Source: Acidihalobacter ferrooxydans
GTDB lineage: Bacteria > Pseudomonadota > Gammaproteobacteria > DSM-5130 > Acidihalobacteraceae
Reading direction: 5' to 3'
DNA: 64,000 nucleotides
Assembly (NCBI RefSeq): GCF_001975725.1
Contig: NZ_CP019434.1
Location: 1,506,387 to 1,570,386 of the forward strand
Notes under the pieces: generated by a model
The model's database searches: none
Told to the model about the DNA's origin: nothing
What the model saw: the letters and a program-made list of their open reading frames with translations, nothing else
Shown here: positions 1-7,877 of the stretch, piece by piece
Position numbering within the stretch: the stretch's first letter is position 1
Layout: the number at the start of each line of letters is the position of its first letter
Made by a program: the position numbers and the translations under genes

Positions 1-4
1 TATC

Positions 5-859
5 ATGAGTCGAAATATGGAGTTGCCGGAGAGTTTGCAAGATCGTTGCGTGGCACTGCCGGAATCGCGCCAGCTTGACGTGCTGGCCGGTCTGCTGGAG
101 CGACGCGGGGCGCAGGTGCTGCGCTGTCCGCTGGTGTCGATCCTCGACACGCCTGATCAGGCGCACGTCGCCGCCTGGCTGCGGCGGTTCATCAGTGATG
201 CGTCGATCCGCGATTTCATCCTGCTCACCGGCGAGGGTTTGCGCCGCTTGCTCGCGGCCAGCGAGCGGATCGGCGTGCGCGAGGCGTTCGTGCAACGTCT
301 GGCGCAGGTGCGTAAGATCGCGCGCGGACCCAAGCCGGGGCGGGCGCTGCGGGAAATCGATCTGGCCAGCGACGTGGTGACCGAGGTGCCGACCACGGAA
401 GGGGTCATCGCAATCATGGACGGTCTGTCCTTCGCAAGCGATCAGGTCGCGGTGCAGCTTTACGGCAGCGAAGCCAATCCGCTGTTGCAGGACTATCTGC
501 GCCAGCGTGGGCTGGAGCCGGTGTGCGTGGCCCCCTATGTGTACGCCGACGAGAGCGACGAGCAGCGCGTGCTGGCGTTGATCGACGATCTGGCGCAGGG
601 GCGCGTGGATGCGATTGCGTTCACCAGCCAACCGCAGGTCCGTCGTCTGTTCGCCGTGGCCCGCGCTCATACCTGCGAACCGGCTCTGCGTGCCGGACTG
701 GAACACGGTACGGTGGCGGCTGTGGGGCCGGTGGTGGCGGATTGCCTGACCGATGCCGGCGTGCGTGTCGATGCGATGCCCGACGAGCGTTTCTTTATGC
801 GGCCTCTGGTCGACGCGTTGTTGGGGAAGATGGCGGCAGATACGCCGCATTCAAGGTGA
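5..859 (+). CDS. HemD-type uroporphyrinogen-III synthase family protein
   Basis: The 284-residue product looks like the uroporphyrinogen-III synthase fold, two Rossmann-like lobes joined by linkers. The second lobe contains the family-like stretch [15 protein letters not shown] and then [23 protein letters not shown], matching the usual 'vaFTSpsav..l' and 'aaiGpvtaeal...G' blocks. Canonical HemD converts hydroxymethylbilane to uroporphyrinogen III in the cytosol. The gene is not beside hemC, and the protein is somewhat longer than a typical HemD (about 250 residues), so it may be a paralogue with another role. The ATG lies 5 bases from the window edge; an in-frame start further upstream cannot be excluded. 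It ends 43 bp before the phosphofructokinase gene, which probably shares its transcript. Confidence 0.75.
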   Translation: MSRNMELPESLQDRCVALPESRQLDVLAGLLERRGAQVLRCPLVSILDTPDQAHVAAWLRRFISDASIRDFILLTGEGLRRLLAASERIGVREAFVQRLAQVRKIARGPKPGRALREIDLASDVVTEVPTTEGVIAIMDGLSFASDQVAVQLYGSEANPLLQDYLRQRGLEPVCVAPYVYADESDEQRVLALIDDLAQGRVDAIAFTSQPQVRRLFAVARAHTCEPALRAGLEHGTVAAVGPVVADCLTDAGVRVDAMPDERFFMRPLVDALLGKMAADTPHSR

Positions 860-902
860 TGATGACTGGACCGGTCCAACTTCTACGCGGAGCAGTGACA
901 AG

Positions 903-2042
903 ATGACTAAGCGCATTGGAGTGCTCACTGCGGGCGGCGACTGCCCTGGATTGAACGCGGCGATCCGGGGTGTGGGCAAGACTGCGCAGGGGACTTACGA
1001 CATGCGCGTACTGGGCTTTCGTGACGGTTTTCGTGGCCTGGTCGAGAACCGTGTTGTCGATCTTGATCGTGCGAAGCTGTCTGGAATTCTCACCATCGGC
1101 GGCACTATTCTCGGCACCAGCCGCGACAAGCCGCACAAGATGCGCGTCGATGGCCGCAACGTGGACATGACCGACGTGATTGTGCGCAACTACGCGGCAA
1201 ACCATCTGGATGCACTGGTCTGTCTGGGCGGCGGCGGCACGCAGAAAAACGCCCTGGTGCTACAGGAACATGGACTGAACGTGATCACGCTGCCGAAAAC
1301 GATCGATAACGATGTCGGCCTGACCGACGTCAGCTTCGGTTTCGATACGGCGCTCGGCATCGCCACTGACGCTATCGACCGGTTGCACAGTACGGCGCAC
1401 AGCCACCACCGTATCATCGTGGTGGAAATCATGGGGCATCGTTCCGGCTGGCTGGCCCTCGGCGCAGGCATGGCGGGTGGTGCCGACGTGATCCTGCTGC
1501 CGGAGATCCCCTACGACATTCAGGCCGTCGCCAAGGCCGTGACCGATCGGGTCCGATATGGCTTGAATTTCAGTATCGTGGCTGTTGCCGAGGGTGCCAT
1601 GAGCATGCAGGACGCGGCGCGCGTGCAGGATTACCAGCAGCGCATCGCATTGGCGCAAGAGCGCGGTGACCGCAAGGCGCGCAAGAAGGCCAAGGCAGAA
1701 CTCAAAGCCTTCGAGGCCAGCGGCGCCGACCAGCATACCCTGCGGCTCGCGCGCCAACTTGAAGCCTTGACCGGGCTGGAGTCGCGTCCGACTATTCTGG
1801 GGCACTTGCAACGCGGCGGCACGCCATCGGCGGCCGATCGTCTGCTCGCGACGCGGCTCGGCAGTGTTTGCGCGGACCTGATCGATGCGGGACATTATGG
1901 CGTGATGGTGGCTGCGCGGGGCGACAGTGCCGAACCGGTGCCGTTGGAACAGGTCGCCGGAAACAAGAAACTGGTGCCGCCCGACCATCCGTGGGTCAAG
2001 AGCGCAAAAAATGTCGGGATTTGTCTGGGAGTCGGTGTGTAG
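903..2042 (+). CDS. 6-phosphofructokinase, phosphoryl donor uncertain (ATP or PPi)
   Basis: 379-residue PfkA-superfamily enzyme that phosphorylates fructose 6-phosphate to fructose 1,6-bisphosphate. Seen: N-terminal [18 protein letters not shown], the catalytic TIDND motif (Asp135 and Asp137), [13 protein letters not shown] and [15 protein letters not shown] in the substrate-binding half. The donor region reads LGGGGT (109-113). Gly112 aligns with E. coli Gly104, the ATP-type residue, but Lys132 in LPKTIDND replaces Gly124 and is typical of PPi enzymes and the actinobacterial-like clade. The usual Asp103 is also Gly. Donor preference therefore cannot be read from sequence. The start is set at the ATG at 903 because the conserved protein begins [12 protein letters not shown]; the open frame upstream overlaps the preceding gene and has no homology. 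Confidence 0.9.
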   Translation: MTKRIGVLTAGGDCPGLNAAIRGVGKTAQGTYDMRVLGFRDGFRGLVENRVVDLDRAKLSGILTIGGTILGTSRDKPHKMRVDGRNVDMTDVIVRNYAANHLDALVCLGGGGTQKNALVLQEHGLNVITLPKTIDNDVGLTDVSFGFDTALGIATDAIDRLHSTAHSHHRIIVVEIMGHRSGWLALGAGMAGGADVILLPEIPYDIQAVAKAVTDRVRYGLNFSIVAVAEGAMSMQDAARVQDYQQRIALAQERGDRKARKKAKAELKAFEASGADQHTLRLARQLEALTGLESRPTILGHLQRGGTPSAADRLLATRLGSVCADLIDAGHYGVMVAARGDSAEPVPLEQVAGNKKLVPPDHPWVKSAKNVGICLGVGV

Positions 2043-2285
2043 CGACAAAGGTTGCGCAGTCCACTGCCGATGTTCCACTTATTTACCGTGCGCGCAATGG
2101 ATTGTCTGACTTCAATGGGCTGAATTTATTGATAGCTATTTTTTATGAAATCGACTACAGTGCGTCTCACTACAGATATTGTTATCGGTCGTTTTCAGCA
2201 TCTCCCTTCGATTGCTTCTTGAACTCCCCTCAGCACTACCTGTACGTGCAACTCCTAAATTTGATTCAGCAAAGGTGTTTATTAA
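2043..2285 (+). promoter_or_regulatory. AT-rich leader upstream of the cold-shock gene
   Basis: These 243 bp between pfk and csp are much more AT-rich than the surroundings and contain no credible gene. A long structured 5' UTR is typical of cspA-type mRNAs, where it controls stability and translation by temperature. Here the position and composition fit, but no canonical cold box or promoter was identified with certainty, so the assignment is inference. Confidence 0.35.
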
Positions 2286-2492
2286 ATGGCAACAGGTACT
2301 GTTAAGTGGTTCAACGAAAGCAAGGGCTTTGGCTTCATTTCCCAGGATGACGGTGGATCTGACGTGTTTGTGCACTTCAGCGCGATCACCGGTTCGGGCT
2401 TCAAGACTCTGGCCGAAGGTCAGGTAGTCAGCTTTGATGTCGAAAGTGGCCCCAAGGGTCCGCAGGCCAGCAACGTTGTAGCTGCGCAATAA
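2286..2492 (+). CDS. Cold-shock protein, CspA family
   Basis: 68-residue single cold-shock domain, full family length. RNP1 (KGFGFI, residues 13-18) and RNP2 (VFVHF, 27-31) are intact, and the N-terminus [16 protein letters not shown] is classical. Such proteins bind single-stranded nucleic acid and act as RNA chaperones in the cytosol. The gene stands alone behind an AT-rich leader and is followed by a strong intrinsic terminator, so it is a monocistronic unit. Whether it is cold-inducible or constitutive cannot be told from the protein. Confidence 0.96.
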   Translation: MATGTVKWFNESKGFGFISQDDGGSDVFVHFSAITGSGFKTLAEGQVVSFDVESGPKGPQASNVVAAQ

Positions 2493-2561
2493 GACTCCCT
2501 GCCGAAAGCGAAGCGAACCGCTAGCGAGAGCTATTGCGAGTCGCGCTTTCCATGGAGCATA

Positions 2562-2608
2562 CGGGTCGGCGCTTGGCCTTTCGGGGCTAAAGCTCCGACC
2601 CGTTTTTA
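2562..2608 (+). terminator. Intrinsic terminator of the cold-shock gene
   Basis: The arms CGGGTCGG (2562-2569) and CCGACCCG (2595-2602) are perfect complements, can extend inward with one mismatch, and are followed directly by TTTTT (2603-2607). Confidence 0.85.
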
Positions 2609-2692
2609 TTTGTACCGTGCGTCGGGGCTGCAACGATGGCTCTGCGATTGAACTGAATGTACGACTCGTTCGGACATTCCGGGGGTCAATGT

Positions 2693-2956
2693 ATGAAAAC
2701 TTTGTTCGTCGGCAATCTTGCCCCAGAAACCAGTGAACAGGATTTAACCGCATTGTTTGCCGAATTTGGCACAGTGCGCAAGCTCGAAATGCCGCGTGAT
2801 GTGTTTTCCGGTAAGTGCAGGGGATTTGCCCTGATCGATATGGAAGGACACGAAGCGCGTGCCGCAACGGCCGCGCTGGATGGCAAAACATTTCAAGGCG
2901 GCAGCCTCAAAATTCGCGACGAACGTCCAAAACGCAAGGGACGCGGCAGGCGTTGA
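2693..2956 (+). CDS. RRM-domain RNA-binding protein
   Basis: 87-residue protein with one RNA-recognition motif. RNP2 is LFVGNL (4-9) and RNP1 is CRGFALID, with the usual spacing TSEQDLTALFAEFG between them. A basic tail (RPKRKGRGRR) follows, as in small bacterial and cyanobacterial Rbp proteins. It presumably binds single-stranded RNA in the cytosol; no target can be inferred. The ATG at 2693 is chosen because it gives the canonical MKTLFVGNL start; an upstream ATG at 2657 adds 12 unconserved residues. It lies beyond the csp terminator, so it needs its own promoter, although the two RNA-binding genes may respond to the same stress. Confidence 0.92.
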   Translation: MKTLFVGNLAPETSEQDLTALFAEFGTVRKLEMPRDVFSGKCRGFALIDMEGHEARAATAALDGKTFQGGSLKIRDERPKRKGRGRR

Positions 2957-3013
2957 CAGCAACTGTTGTTGTCACTCGACTGAGCGACAACAACAGCCTT
3001 GATAAAGTCGCCG

Positions 3014-4252
3014 TTAGTCCTTGTTGCCGCGCAGCAGGCGATAGGCGAATTCGACTACGAAGCGCAGCAGGTACTGCGTCTTACGTGAGAAGACGATGCC
3101 GAGCAGGCCGAAAATGCCGCCACCTTTCTGTTCGGTTCCTTCCATGACTTTGAACGTGGCGTCCAGCGCGGGCAGCGCACCGGCGATCTGTGGCTGGTAG
3201 CGCTGCGCGAGCACCGCACCCTGTTCGATCCATGCCTTGAGCTGATCATCGGCCGGCATGTGCGGTTCGGCTGCGGTCAGCACCATGTTGAGTTTGCGCA
3301 GCAGGCCAGTGCGGTTGACCGTGCCGAGCATGGTCATCAGCTCGGGGATCATCTGATCCAGACCGGCCTCGCGGGCTCCTTCCAGCATGGTGCGCACGCG
3401 CGCGGCCAGGCTGTCGGCATCACCTTTGACGAGTGTAGTACCCATGCGGGCGATGTCGATCCACTCCAGTGCGCCGGCGCCGACCTTGGCGCCGAGGGCG
3501 CCAAAGTCCACTTCGCTCAGCAGTTCGGGGGCGAGGTCGCGGACGGTGCCGACCGCAACGGCCAGATGGCCGCCCCAGTATTCGGCCTGGCCCAGCAGCC
3601 ATTCGACGCGTTCGCCAATGTTTTCGGCGTCACCTTGCGCCAGACGCTTGGCGCGCAGTGCGATGTGCCACCACTGGTCGGCGATGTCTTCGATGACGGC
3701 GATTTTATCCGGCAGGTCCATCTGTACGATTTGCTCGCCGATGATGCGCGCACCCTCACGCGCGGTAGCGGTCCAGTAGCGCAGGTTTTCGTTGAGGCTG
3801 TTCAGACGCTCGCCAAGGGCTTCGGTGTCGAGGTCGGCGGTCAGCGTGCCGATCTGTTCAAGCAGGGGGGGGAGGACTTTGAGCAGGCCGCTGGCGTGCA
3901 GCGCGCCGACCAGATTGATCAATTCTGGAGTCGCCTCGCGCACCTTTGCGGTTTCCATGGCCTGCAGGTTGGCGTGGACGCTGTTTTGCAGATCTTCGGC
4001 GGATTCGATGCCGACGAAATGCATCAGTTCGGTCAGGGTCTGAAGCAGGGCTTCGACTTGCGGGCCGATTTTGTCGGCCATGCCATCGATGTCGATGCTG
4101 TCGCGCATTGACTCAAGGGCGGCCTGCGCCATCTTGAGCAGGTCGGTAATCTGGTTCGCGGTATCGCCGACCTTGCCCAAACCTTCAAGCTGACCGGCGG
4201 TCAGTGTGACTTCCGCGTTCTGGTCCTGCAGCTTCATTGCAGCGTTCGACAT
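3014..4252 (-). CDS. Uncharacterised helical protein with an internal duplication (possible DUF1641 relative)
   Basis: 412 residues, acidic, Ala/Leu-rich and predicted mostly helical, with no signal peptide. Two similar segments stand out: PELINLVGALHASGLLKVL in the first half and PELMTMLGTVNRTGLLRKL in the second, which point to an internal duplication. The pattern of short amphipathic helices around PELxxLxGxxxxxGLL recalls DUF1641 proteins, often encoded near sulfur or formate redox enzymes, but that family link is only a suggestion. The C-terminus (FRFVVEFAYRLLRGNKD-like) is basic and might associate with the membrane. The gene stands alone on the minus strand, convergent with the RRM gene. 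Function unknown. Confidence 0.75.
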   Translation of the reverse strand: MSNAAMKLQDQNAEVTLTAGQLEGLGKVGDTANQITDLLKMAQAALESMRDSIDIDGMADKIGPQVEALLQTLTELMHFVGIESAEDLQNSVHANLQAMETAKVREATPELINLVGALHASGLLKVLPPLLEQIGTLTADLDTEALGERLNSLNENLRYWTATAREGARIIGEQIVQMDLPDKIAVIEDIADQWWHIALRAKRLAQGDAENIGERVEWLLGQAEYWGGHLAVAVGTVRDLAPELLSEVDFGALGAKVGAGALEWIDIARMGTTLVKGDADSLAARVRTMLEGAREAGLDQMIPELMTMLGTVNRTGLLRKLNMVLTAAEPHMPADDQLKAWIEQGAVLAQRYQPQIAGALPALDATFKVMEGTEQKGGGIFGLLGIVFSRKTQYLLRFVVEFAYRLLRGNKD

Positions 4253-4437
4253 CGTTGCTGTGCCTCTCTAGTGGTGTGTCTTTAGTGTATTCGTGAGCGG
4301 AGCGCTCCCGCCTGCCTTGCGAACTTGCCAAATGGCTATTTTGCCACTTTTTTGCCGTGGACGCCCACTCCCTCCGCATTGCGGATGCGCAGGGAGTGCA
4401 TCAAGACGAGACCCCCATTCGTTGCGATAGTTCCCGC

Positions 4438-4498
4438 GGGTCGTTCTCGCGAGTCGTTCTCGTGAGTCGTTATCGTGAGTCGTTATCGTGAGTCGTGG
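4438..4498. repeat. 13-bp tandem repeat array
   Basis: Units of consensus GAGTCGTTATCGT: 4438-4450, 4451-4463, 4464-4476, 4477-4489 and a partial unit to 4498. Units 3 and 4 are identical; the outer ones differ by one to three bases. Confidence 0.95.
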
Positions 4499-4774
4499 GG
4501 CGGCGGAACTTCGACGCAGGCACCTGCGTGGTTTGCCTATGTCATGGCGCGGTCTGCGGTGGACTGTTTAGACACGAGCGATCATCGACAACGGCGAGAG
4601 TCCGTCGGGGTTCGACACCAACCGGAACAGTTCATCCGGCTTCGGCGCGTGGTGTGTCGGCAGCGGTGGTGCCGCCCGACGATGCCCTCCGGCACCTCGC
4701 GAACAATCGCAGATACGGGCAACGGAACATCCACGCCGACCTGGACACTGTCGATTGGAGGTCTGGTGACCTAG

Positions 4775-4935
4775 GAGCCTGTCGGACTTGGAAAGAATCG
4801 GCTGCGGCGATGGGATAATGGGCCCATTTCCCCGCTCTTTTTCGTCGAATAGAACCACTATTGTCCTCAAAAGAGCGAAAAACTGGCCTCCATTCCCCAC
4901 TCGCCTCGCTTCGATCCTCCAAGTCCGACAGGCTC
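4775..4935. mobile_element. MITE-like element, family A copy 1 (161 bp)
   Basis: Perfect 17-bp terminal inverted repeats (left GAGCCTGTCGGACTTGG, right its reverse complement) flanked on both sides by CTAG (4771-4774 and 4936-4939), which looks like a 4-bp target duplication. The interior has no coding frame. Diverged copies lie at 57278-57440 (163 bp, inverted orientation) and 13434-13578. This is the architecture of a non-autonomous element mobilised in trans by a full-length IS elsewhere. CTAG-type duplications are known for some IS families, but no transposase in this window carries matching ends. Confidence 0.85.
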
Positions 4936-5000
4936 CTAGGAGGATCGTGGCGATGCGCGAGGGGACTTGAGGGGGGCGATCTTTATGCGCAATAGTGGAA

Positions 5001-5038
5001 CGAAAAGCGCCCGGCATGACAGCTGTCATACCGGGCGC
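5001..5038 (-). terminator. Intrinsic terminator of the phosphoesterase gene
   Basis: The long hairpin GCGCCCGG-C-ATGACAG / CTGTCAT-A-CCGGGCGC (5007-5038) is nearly perfect. On the minus strand it is followed by TTTTCGTT, and it lies 12 bp beyond the stop of the gene at 5051. Confidence 0.8.
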
Positions 5039-5050
5039 GAGGTGGATTGC

Positions 5051-6736
5051 TCAGCTTTGCGCGACCGGCTCGCCGGTTTTTTCGTTCAGCAACAGGCGCG
5101 GTGCCTTGCCTGTGCCGGTGAAGTCGAACAAATCCATGAGGCTGCCGGTGCTGGCGTCGAAGGAGCCGCCGCCGAGGCGTTCGCCGCCCAGCCAGTTGTC
5201 CTCGATGAAGCGCACGATGGAGGCTTGGGTAATGCGGGTGTGGCTGACGTAGTTCTGCTTCGCCCACGGCGAGATGACGAGGAACGGAATCCGCGTGCCG
5301 GGGCCGCAGCGGCCGTTGACCGGCTTGCCGTGGAGGCCGGCCAGCGGCTGGCCCTGCCCGCACTTGCCGGGGCCGTCGAGCTGGTCGGCCTGCGGGTCGT
5401 GGGACGGGCTGGTGGGGTAGGCGAAGGCATGATCGTACCAGCCGTCGGAATCGTCCCAGGTGACGATTACGGCGGTATGCTTCCATTCGGGCTGACGTTG
5501 CAGGAAATTGATCACCTTGACGATGAAGGCCTGTTCGTCGAGCGGATCGGAGTACCCGGCATGGCCGTCCTGATAGCCGGGAGCCTTGAGGTAGCTGACG
5601 GCGGGAAAGTTGCCGGCCTTGACCGCATCGAAGAAATCATGCAGGCCGTATTCGTGGTTGGCCGGGTCGCGCCGCTGGGTGCCAGGGATGAAGGTGTGGC
5701 CGATGGCGGCGACCGAGCTGGGTCGGGCATGGGTGGGATTGGCGGTCGAGTCGTAGTACTGGAACCAGTTGTGGTGCGGGATATAGTCCTTGACCGTCTC
5801 GCCGGCAATGGGTGAATAGGTGCTGCGATGGCAGCCGTGGGTGCCGTTGGCGTTGGTGCGCTGCAGGTCGAAACCGCCCATGAACCCGCCCCAGGTGATG
5901 TGGGCGGCGCTGAGCAGATCGCCGATGTTCTTCCCTTTCATCATGACCTGGTCGTGCGGGTTGGAGCACACGTCATGGGCGGGATCGACATCGTTGATGA
6001 GGGTGTATCCGCCCTGGCCGTCCTCGATGTAATACGAATACGCGCCCCGTTTGACGTGATAGCGTTCATTGGCGTGCGTGCCATGCGGCGGGCGCTGCCC
6101 GTCCAGCGCGTGGCCGTACGGCGCCCGGGTGGTGGCGACGAGATCCAGGCCGTTGGTCTGGCCGGAGACGGCCTCCAGCGCGCCCGGCGTGGAGGGGCCG
6201 TAGGTGTCGGTGTAGGCGTTGTCGCTCATGGCGTAGTGCTGGGCATAGTTCCACAGCGCGGTGACGGTGTTGCCGTCGTAATAGCCCATCACCACTCCGG
6301 GCGTGTCGAATACCCCTTTGCCGTGATGTTCGTCACGGCCGGTGTAGCGGGGAAACAGGTCCGCTTTGCCGCCGTTGTAGGCGAGCTGTTCTGCGGTGTA
6401 GGCGTGGTCCTGATCTGCGGTGTGGGCCTGGGCGCGGCTCAGGCGGAAGGGGTTGACCGCGCCTTTACCGTTTTCGGGATTGCGCGCGTTGGGATTGTGG
6501 GTCAGCAGACCGGCGCTGACCAGGTTGTTGACCCTGGGCGTGCCGGCGAGCGGCCCGAAGGGCGGCACGCCCGGTGGATTGGCCGCGACGGGATAGGTGG
6601 CGAAGTAGTGATCGAAGGAGACGTTCTCCTGATAGATCACGACCAGGTGCTTGATCGGGGTGAGGGTGCCGGCCTGGGCGACGGTGCCGGTCAGGGCAAG
6701 CAGCAGCGCCGCGGCGAGTGTGCGATGGGTACGCAT
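5051..6736 (-). CDS. Secreted phosphoesterase (phospholipase C / acid phosphatase AcpA family)
   Basis: 561 residues, starting with a Sec signal peptide (MRTHRTLAAALLLALTGTVAQA, cleavage probably after AQA). The mature N-terminus TPIKHLVVIYQENVSFDHYF is the family signature of the bacterial phospholipase C / acid phosphatase phosphoesterases, whose conserved Glu-Asn and following residues bind the metal and nucleophile site. Further family blocks include YTDTYGPSTPGALEAVSGQTNG, HNWFQYYDS and the C-terminal TWDDSDGWYDHAF plus RIPFLVISPWAKQNYVSH. It is likely periplasmic or secreted and releases phosphate from phosphoesters; the true substrate (phospholipid, nucleotide or other monoester) is not decidable. 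A monocistronic unit with its own terminator. Induction under phosphate limitation is plausible, but no Pho box was identified. Confidence 0.88.
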   Translation of the reverse strand: MRTHRTLAAALLLALTGTVAQAGTLTPIKHLVVIYQENVSFDHYFATYPVAANPPGVPPFGPLAGTPRVNNLVSAGLLTHNPNARNPENGKGAVNPFRLSRAQAHTADQDHAYTAEQLAYNGGKADLFPRYTGRDEHHGKGVFDTPGVVMGYYDGNTVTALWNYAQHYAMSDNAYTDTYGPSTPGALEAVSGQTNGLDLVATTRAPYGHALDGQRPPHGTHANERYHVKRGAYSYYIEDGQGGYTLINDVDPAHDVCSNPHDQVMMKGKNIGDLLSAAHITWGGFMGGFDLQRTNANGTHGCHRSTYSPIAGETVKDYIPHHNWFQYYDSTANPTHARPSSVAAIGHTFIPGTQRRDPANHEYGLHDFFDAVKAGNFPAVSYLKAPGYQDGHAGYSDPLDEQAFIVKVINFLQRQPEWKHTAVIVTWDDSDGWYDHAFAYPTSPSHDPQADQLDGPGKCGQGQPLAGLHGKPVNGRCGPGTRIPFLVISPWAKQNYVSHTRITQASIVRFIEDNWLGGERLGGGSFDASTGSLMDLFDFTGTGKAPRLLLNEKTGEPVAQS

Positions 6737-6969
6737 GGTGTTTCTCCTGAGGGTCCATGCCGCTGTGCGGAGCTTGTCATGCTGTCAGCCAGCGGCGAAA
6801 TCAAACCGCTGCACTCGTGAAACACTGGCGCTCAGCGTCAGTGACTGCATCGGTGTCAGCGTGTGATATCGGTTCGGCGTCTGCAATACCTGTCTGCGAA
6901 CGCCGAACCAGACTAATCGGCAGCGATGACGTGTCGATGACGCAGGCAAGACGTTCAGGTTACAGCAGC

Positions 6970-7563
6970 CTACCCGGTAAACATGCGCTTGAGCGTGGGA
7001 TGCCCGATGAAATGGTGGACGCCGGCGAGCAGGACGTGGCCGCCGAGGTAGGCCCACATCAGGGTGGATAAAGCGGAGTGCGTTGCGTCGGCAAGCCACA
7101 ACAGCCAGCCGGGTGAATGACCGTTGCCCATCAGCAGATAGATGGTGGCGCCGGTGGCGCCCATGGCGGTCGCGAGCAACAGGCCCAGGCCGTGCACGAA
7201 ACCCGCCAATCCGGCCCGTTCGCCCTCGGAAGGCAGGCGCCAGCACAGCATTTCGCGTAAGTCGTCGACGACTTGCCAGCGATTTTGCGACCCCCAGGGG
7301 AAGAGGTGTGCGAAGAGGTGCTGCCGGTCGATGGCGAGCCATAGCCAGTGCAGCACAATCACGCCGGCGGCGACCAGGCCGAGATATTCGTGCACGCTGA
7401 ATACACCGAGACCGAATGCCGAGGGGTGACGATGAAATGGCGACGACATGATCAGACTATTGAGCATCTGCAGCGAGATCGTCAGCGCCAGCGCGCCGTG
7501 CAGCCAGCGCACGGGGCGGCGCCAGCGCTGCTGTAGCGGGGCTTGTGGGGGCGGCTGGATCAT
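6970..7563 (-). CDS. Cytochrome b561-type membrane protein
   Basis: 197 residues with four predicted membrane helices: WLHGALALTISLQML, VHEYLGLVAAGVIVLHWLW, GFVHGLGLLLATAMGATGATIYLL and MWAYLGGHVLLAGVHHF. Histidines in each helix (in WLHG, VHEY, VLHW, VHGLG, GGHVLLAGVHH) are placed like the haem-b ligands of bacterial cytochrome b561. The family moves electrons from quinol to periplasmic or soluble partners. It has no operon partner on its strand. The divergent neighbour at 7878 is an exported Rieske protein, so a shared electron-transfer role is possible, although a family B element separates them. Confidence 0.8.
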   Translation of the reverse strand: MIQPPPQAPLQQRWRRPVRWLHGALALTISLQMLNSLIMSSPFHRHPSAFGLGVFSVHEYLGLVAAGVIVLHWLWLAIDRQHLFAHLFPWGSQNRWQVVDDLREMLCWRLPSEGERAGLAGFVHGLGLLLATAMGATGATIYLLMGNGHSPGWLLWLADATHSALSTLMWAYLGGHVLLAGVHHFIGHPTLKRMFTG

Positions 7564-7675
7564 TACTGGTATCTCATGTTATAGCTTGCCGCCGAACCTA
7601 CGCGGCATTGTGTTAAACAATGCTGGAGGCATCATTACCGAGCCGTAAAGGTGTGGCGGCGCGGTTGCTGATAGC

Positions 7676-7845
7676 TTGAACCGGGATAATTCAGTAAGGA
7701 GAGGGGCTCCTTGCTTGATCTTTGAATTCACAGATTGTTTCTTCGTTCTGGGATGGCGCAACGATGCCGCCCGTTGAAGAAGATTCTTCGTGAAATCATG
7801 TCTTTGAGCAGTCATCGCCTCGTCGAGCGGATTATCTGGCCTGAA
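7676..7845. mobile_element. MITE-like element, family B copy 1 (about 170 bp)
   Basis: Starts TTGAACCGGGATAAT and ends ATTATCTGGCCTGAA, degenerate forms of the terminal repeat seen in copy 3. The interior block GAGAGGGGCTCCTTGCTTG...TCTTTGAATTCACAG... and GGCGCAACGATG is shared with copy 2 (21173-21339) in the same orientation. It is intergenic between two divergent genes, so it probably sits in or next to their promoters. An in-frame peptide is partly conserved with copy 2 but is broken in copy 3, so it is not treated as a gene. Confidence 0.75.
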
Positions 7846-7877
7846 TTTATACCGAACACCACGATGGAGACGAGATC

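Larger units (their letters stand above)
4253..5000. other. Intergenic region with a tandem repeat and a MITE-like element
   Basis: About 750 bp between two minus-strand genes. Open frames on both strands here lack recognisable domains and are interrupted by the repeat structures listed separately (13-bp array at 4438-4498; family A element at 4775-4935). The remaining sequence, including 4500-4770, shows nothing I can name. Confidence 0.6.

Noticed and set aside
753-902. Extended N-terminus of the phosphofructokinase frame
   Set aside because: The frame is open but overlaps the HemD-like gene, and conserved PFK sequence begins at 903.
3260-4111. Long plus-strand frame antisense to the helical protein gene
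   Set aside because: High-GC shadow frame; the minus-strand product has a better start, composition and internal repeat logic.
4438-4498. CRISPR-like array
   Set aside because: Units are 13 bp and directly adjacent without spacers, and there are no cas genes; the same applies to 63456-63501 and 13088-13143.
4568-5029. 153-residue minus-strand frame
   Set aside because: It runs straight through the family A element and its terminal repeats, so it is an accident of the repeat sequence.
5828-6820. 330-residue plus-strand frame
   Set aside because: Antisense to the phosphoesterase gene, which has a signal peptide and clear family motifs.
7579-7815. Peptide frame shared by family B copies 1 and 2
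   Set aside because: The similarity follows DNA conservation of the element and the frame is broken in copy 3, so no gene is called.
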